Origin: a bacterium
GTDB lineage: Bacteria > Electryoneota > RPQS01
Assembly: GCA_036504735.1 (NCBI GenBank)
Contig: DASXUQ010000005.1
Location: 947,144-1,011,143, forward strand
Reading direction: 5' to 3'
DNA: 64,000 nt
Below the pieces are notes generated by a model. It had not been told where the DNA came from. It worked only from the letters and a program-made list of their open reading frames with translations, and ran no database searches. Of the stretch, positions 61,501-64,000 are shown in pieces; the first letter of the stretch is position 1, and each line of letters opens with the position of its first letter. Both the position numbers and the translations under genes were made by a program.

Positions 61501-62435
61501 AAACCGGTTTCTATGTGTACCGCGGCGCGTCGCTGGCGGGTACGGTCGGAGCGAGCGTCACCAGCTTCTACGATACTCCGGCCTCTGGCGCCTACGCTTA
61601 TACGGTTTGCGCTTACAATGCCTGTGGATCGTCCAATGCGTCGAACTCGGATACAGGAACGCGTTTGCAGTCGGCAGCCGCTCCTTCCAATTGTCAAGCC
61701 TCGGACACGAATTGCTCGGCGATCATTATCACTTGGCAGGACAATTCCGACAATGAGAACGGATTCCGGATCTTCCGCAACGGATCGCAAGTCGGGTCGG
61801 TGGGCGCGAACGTGACCTTCTTCTACAATTTCCCGGCGCCGGGAGTCTACAACTACTCGGTTTGCGCGTACACGACGGCCTGTGGAAACTCGGTCCTGAC
61901 GCCACCCGTAGCAGGCCAGCGACAGATTCTACCGGCGGCGCCTTTGAGCATGGCCGCATCGGACACGGGCACGGCGGGGGTGTATTTGAGCTGGCAGGAC
62001 ACACTCAACAACGAGACCGGATTCGCGATCTACCGTGACGCGGTGCTGGTGTTTGTCGCCGGAGCCAATGTCTCGAATTACTACGATCATCCCGGCGACC
62101 ATGCGCCGCACAACTATTGCATCGCCGCCCGGAACAGTTGCGGTGAAGGCACGCAGGTGTGCGACGTCGGGCGCGTGGCGGCAGGTTTATCCGCTCCCAC
62201 CGCACTGATTCTTCGCTGCGAATCGCCGTGGCTTTGGCTGTACTGGAACGTGGTGCGCGACGATCAGGGCAACCCGATGGAGGGAGTCATGTACAATGTG
62301 TATCGCGGCGACACTCCGGGCTTCACGCCGTCCGAAGCCACACTGCGCGGCTCAACGTCAGACACTCTGTATGTGGATACTCCCGACGCTGCGAACGAAA
62401 AAGCGTTTTACACGATCATAGCCCAAACGCCCTAA
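58596..62435 (+). CDS. Large secreted CHAP-domain protein with fibronectin-III repeats
   Basis: A 1279-residue protein. After the signal peptide comes an unassigned domain (residues 30-190) and a CHAP domain (200-335): catalytic Cys in QGNCTWWAWDR, His in GGLGHVAWVV and an acidic residue in VTEMGWC. CHAP enzymes cut peptidoglycan peptides. Next is an Ig-like domain (ITLTSPNGGENL) and about nine Fn3 repeats of 80-86 residues (for example ATDNNCNNVVVTWTDQSGENGYYVYRNGSQIG), some almost identical, then a C-terminal Fn3-like domain. Probably a surface or secreted lysin or adhesin. AGGAAAG precedes the ATG. Confidence 0.85.
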   Translation: MNRSGKMCRLFSLALILLWGIAALPAQVVDPSWQRISGHGVGYSLEFPADGWYARLIATRGNVPEFVTVEQTELTSTSGARISVDVWEDQSNGSLADWIDDHQKILGFKSSEMTPASASELHVGAFEHAENTQGIQAYPSRSTFFKHGKDVFGIRYHEADNGAAEPIYGHLLETLTFERDALMALQQEDSVAGKGRSPILVYECAGHYDDCLCGAYNPYPCCSNPQGNCTWWAWDRACCVWNDNLLGGVSWGNATSWAGYATSHGYTVSATPAVNTIACNSSAAGGLGHVAWVVQVSGSQVQVTEMGWCLWGTVRTTWYNTSYFDQGFIYPMGGGSSITLTSPNGGENLCVNQQTTVQWQSSGIPGNVRLRLYQGSTNEVDALGWIGTNLPNTGSYPWIPGTDLTTNCNYYVKVEDQAQTTRDFSNAAFCISDLTEWALSVSATDNNCNNIAITWNDVSNETGYKVYRNGGQIATLGIDVTNYTDTPGSGCYLYTVRAYNTCGDGPLSSSDQGCRLGTPAQVSGVTATDNNCNNVVVTWTDQSGENGYYVYRNGSQIGSAGANVTIYTDNTASQGVTCSYAVAATNTCGTGSQSVSDNGTRLATPVQVAGVAATDNNCNNVVVTWTDQSGEQGYRVYRNGSQIGTTGVDVCTYTDAPAVGTYTYSVGAYNACGDGTLSATDPGTRLTTVGQVTGVSATDDHCADIVITWTDRSGENGYYVYRGGSQIAQTGANVTTYTDAPSAGTYNYTIAAFNDCGTGTPSAIDGGARLSAPVPVSNVIASDNICTGITVTWWDVSGESGYYIYRNGSQIGDVSANTTTFNDAPPSGTYAYTVRSYNGCGTSTDSNLDNGTRLPAVSAPSTCAASDNSCQSVTVTWIDNSTGETGFHIFRDGSLAGSAGANAQTFDDTPPSGSYLYTVRAYSGCGDSYPSNSDQGTRLAGLLAPLNCVASDTGCSGVNVSWTDNVTGETGFYVYRGASLAGTVGASVTSFYDTPASGAYAYTVCAYNACGSSNASNSDTGTRLQSAAAPSNCQASDTNCSAIIITWQDNSDNENGFRIFRNGSQVGSVGANVTFFYNFPAPGVYNYSVCAYTTACGNSVLTPPVAGQRQILPAAPLSMAASDTGTAGVYLSWQDTLNNETGFAIYRDAVLVFVAGANVSNYYDHPGDHAPHNYCIAARNSCGEGTQVCDVGRVAAGLSAPTALILRCESPWLWLYWNVVRDDQGNPMEGVMYNVYRGDTPGFTPSEATLRGSTSDTLYVDTPDAANEKAFYTIIAQTP

Positions 62436-62496
62436 TCGTCGGCACCCATTCGAAGCCAACAAAGAGTAATCGACTTTCCGGTAATCAAGGATCTTA

Positions 62497-62522
62497 CAGG
62501 CCCCTCAGCAATGGGGGGCCTG
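62497..62522 (+). terminator. Terminator after the CHAP/Fn3 gene
   Basis: CAGGCCCC and GGGGCCTG pair perfectly around a ten-base loop, followed by TTGACTTT. It lies 62 bases beyond the stop codon; the T-run is interrupted. Confidence 0.6.
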
Positions 62523-62915
62523 TTGACTTTGTGCCGCGTTTGGTCGAGGTCTAAACGAGCTAAAGCGGAGAAAGTTCTTGGACTCCCCCGGCCTGTAGAC
62601 CGGTCTCGTATGTCGTGGACATATGCTTAGAGTTGGCGCGATGGTGAAATAATGCTGTTTTGGCGGAATACCGCCTCTCTCTACGGTTCTGGTGGCGCCC
62701 GGATAGCGTCACCACGCAAAAGGAGTGCATTGGACGTTGCGTCGCGAGGTCTGCGATCAAGCGCAATCGCCGTTTTATGAATAACTTATGTGACAGGACC
62801 GTCGTCAATCACAATGGTAAATATACTTGCCTGTGTGCAAAATCTTGCACATACGCCTGATTTTGTCATATTATCCTTCGTAGCAATCTTTTTGTTGCAG
62901 TGTGCATCATTTCGC

Positions 62916-62943
62916 TTGACAAACCGGAGCGAGTTGCTATATT
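62916..62943 (+). promoter_or_regulatory. Promoter for the 62950 leader and the SBBP-type gene
   Basis: TTGACA (62916-62921), 16 bases, TATATT (62938-62943), about 190 bases before the gene start. Confidence 0.65.
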
Positions 62944-62949
62944 ATTGAG

Positions 62950-63091
62950 CAGATGGTTTGTTACGCGGGCAGGGCTGAACCGGGAGGGTTTGGTGAGGCT
63001 GTGGCTGTTGTATCAGATTTTGTTCGTAAGCCACCGCCATACGGCGAGGTAGATGGTGGTGCCTTGTCCAAGTATTGGGCGAGGCTTTTTT
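62950..63091 (+). ncRNA. Structured leader ending in a terminator-like hairpin
   Basis: The leader between promoter and gene holds GTGGCT (63001) that can pair with AGCCAC (63029-63034); the same AGCCACC can pair instead with GGTGG just before the final hairpin. The last hairpin, GCCTTGTCCAA with TTGGGCGAGGC (63061-63085), is followed by six T, like an intrinsic terminator placed 45 bases before the gene. This is the layout of an attenuator or riboswitch, or of a small RNA followed by a new gene. No known class was recognised. Confidence 0.45.
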
Positions 63092-63135
63092 GCTTGGACG
63101 ACTATGATCACGATAGAAATATGAGGAAATCTACA

Positions 63136-64000
63136 ATGTGGATGTCAACAAGATCTGCGGCATGGGTAGTGGCTTTTCTGATCGGGACGGGCAGCGCCAT
63201 GGCGGGCGCTCCGGTGCCGCAGACGGATTTCTTTGTCCAGAATGAAGGGCAGTGGGAAGGCGCGTTTGCCTTCAAATACGAGGGCAATGGCGCGGCTTAT
63301 TTCCTTACCCAAATCGGAATGGCGATGGATTTACGGCAGTTTGACAAGCCGCCGCGCAGCCGTGATCCGATGGACCGGATGCGGCATGAAGAAGAGCGCG
63401 AGCCGATATCGGTGCGGGGGCATGTCCTCCGCCTGTCCTACCTCTATGCCAACCCTACTCCCATCCTGACCGGCGAAAACAAGCTCTCCAGCTACAGCAA
63501 CTACTTCCTGTCCCGTGATAGCTGTAAATGGAAAAGCCGTGTCGGCCATTACCGCAGCGTCACCGCTAAGGATGTCTGGCCGGGAATTGACGTCCAATAC
63601 CGCATCGCCACCCACGGCATCGAAACCGTCTACCACCTCCGGCCCGGTGCCGATGCATCCCTGATTCAACTGCGCTATGAAGGGCAGGAAGGAGCAATCG
63701 GCGTAGATGCAAACGGCAGTTTGCTCTTGTCCACGTCTTTAGCCACGGTGACCGAAGCAGCCCCCTTTGCCTACCAAAACATTAACCACACCCAAATCGA
63801 AATCCCCTGCCGCTATGACCTGACCGCTGATGGTGGCTACCGGTTTGTCTTAGGCCCCTACGATCCCACGCGGGAGGTGGTGATTGATCCGCTGGTGTAT
63901 TGCAGCTACTGGGGAGGCTATGGTGAGCTGGAACTTTACGACATTGCCGAGGATGGTGAACATCACAAACTCTTGACCGGGCATGTGTACTATGCTAATG
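63136..64000 (+). CDS. SBBP-type secreted protein (partial, runs off the window)
   Basis: The first 288 codons of a larger gene. A signal peptide (STRSAAWVVAFLIGTGSAMAG) is followed by FFVQNEGQWEGAFAFKYEG, the opening of the domain that precedes SBBP beta-propeller repeats, and later WPGIDVQYRI and VVIDPLVYCSYWGGYG, the first SBBP-like repeat. Such proteins are large and secreted in many uncultured bacteria. The ATG at 63136 is chosen because GAGGAAA lies seven bases upstream; ATG at 63121 is in frame too. Confidence 0.8.
   Translation, partial: MWMSTRSAAWVVAFLIGTGSAMAGAPVPQTDFFVQNEGQWEGAFAFKYEGNGAAYFLTQIGMAMDLRQFDKPPRSRDPMDRMRHEEEREPISVRGHVLRLSYLYANPTPILTGENKLSSYSNYFLSRDSCKWKSRVGHYRSVTAKDVWPGIDVQYRIATHGIETVYHLRPGADASLIQLRYEGQEGAIGVDANGSLLLSTSLATVTEAAPFAYQNINHTQIEIPCRYDLTADGGYRFVLGPYDPTREVVIDPLVYCSYWGGYGELELYDIAEDGEHHKLLTGHVYYAN

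Overview
This window comes from a bacterial chromosome of fairly high G+C. Lipoproteins with clear lipoboxes, a YadA-like adhesin with an intramolecular chaperone domain, and large secreted proteins built from fibronectin-III, beta-helix and SBBP-type modules point to a Gram-negative-type envelope. They resemble proteins of uncultured FCB-group or neighbouring candidate phyla; no rRNA or other taxonomic marker is present, so this placement is inference.

Positions 1-19980 are chromosomal backbone. A eukaryotic-type citrate synthase (+) is followed by minus-strand genes: a YecD-like hydrolase, lipoproteins, a FAD-linked oxidase with an FmdB zinc ribbon, a Na+/H+ antiporter, a Nudix hydrolase, an isocitrate/isopropylmalate dehydrogenase, an ABC-2 exporter, rsmD, a ComEA-like protein, and the heat-shock cluster hrcA-grpE-dnaJ. 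A good sigma-70 promoter precedes hrcA. A tRNA-Glu(CTC) gene with its own promoter ends the block.

Positions 19980 to about 55400 look like an integrated mobile element or island. Directly beside the tRNA lie two tyrosine recombinases and an excisionase-like protein. Next come a divergent MCM-like AAA+ ATPase, TPR and unknown proteins on the minus strand, and a plus-strand replication module (two small proteins and a primase-helicase) with an iteron-like repeat cluster just behind it. A second repeat cluster and two small-protein families follow. At 39555-42905 is a compact ubiquitin-like conjugation operon: a Ubl ending in KGGI, an E2-like protein with a Cys-rich tail, a JAMM peptidase, an E1/ThiF-like enzyme and three small overlapping genes. 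Downstream are an E2-type (short type II) CBASS operon (patatin, CD-NTase, E2), an IS630-family insertion placed exactly in the stop codon of the E2 gene, a TM0106-type nuclease, a 4-fold-beta-flower protein, a membrane protein coupled to a large P-loop NTPase, and a decayed HigBA/ImmA toxin-antitoxin module. The right attachment site was not found.

Positions 56020-64000 return to cell-envelope genes: a YadA/S74 adhesin, a small secreted protein, a CHAP plus multi-Fn3 protein, and the start of an SBBP-type protein behind a promoter and a structured leader ending in a terminator-like hairpin.

The best candidates for undescribed biology are the ubiquitin-like operon next to an E2-CBASS, the MCM-like ATPase with an altered Walker A, two paralogous small proteins with an almost identical C-terminal block each lying behind its own repeat cluster, and a structured, possibly pseudoknotted leader RNA upstream of a secreted beta-helix protein.
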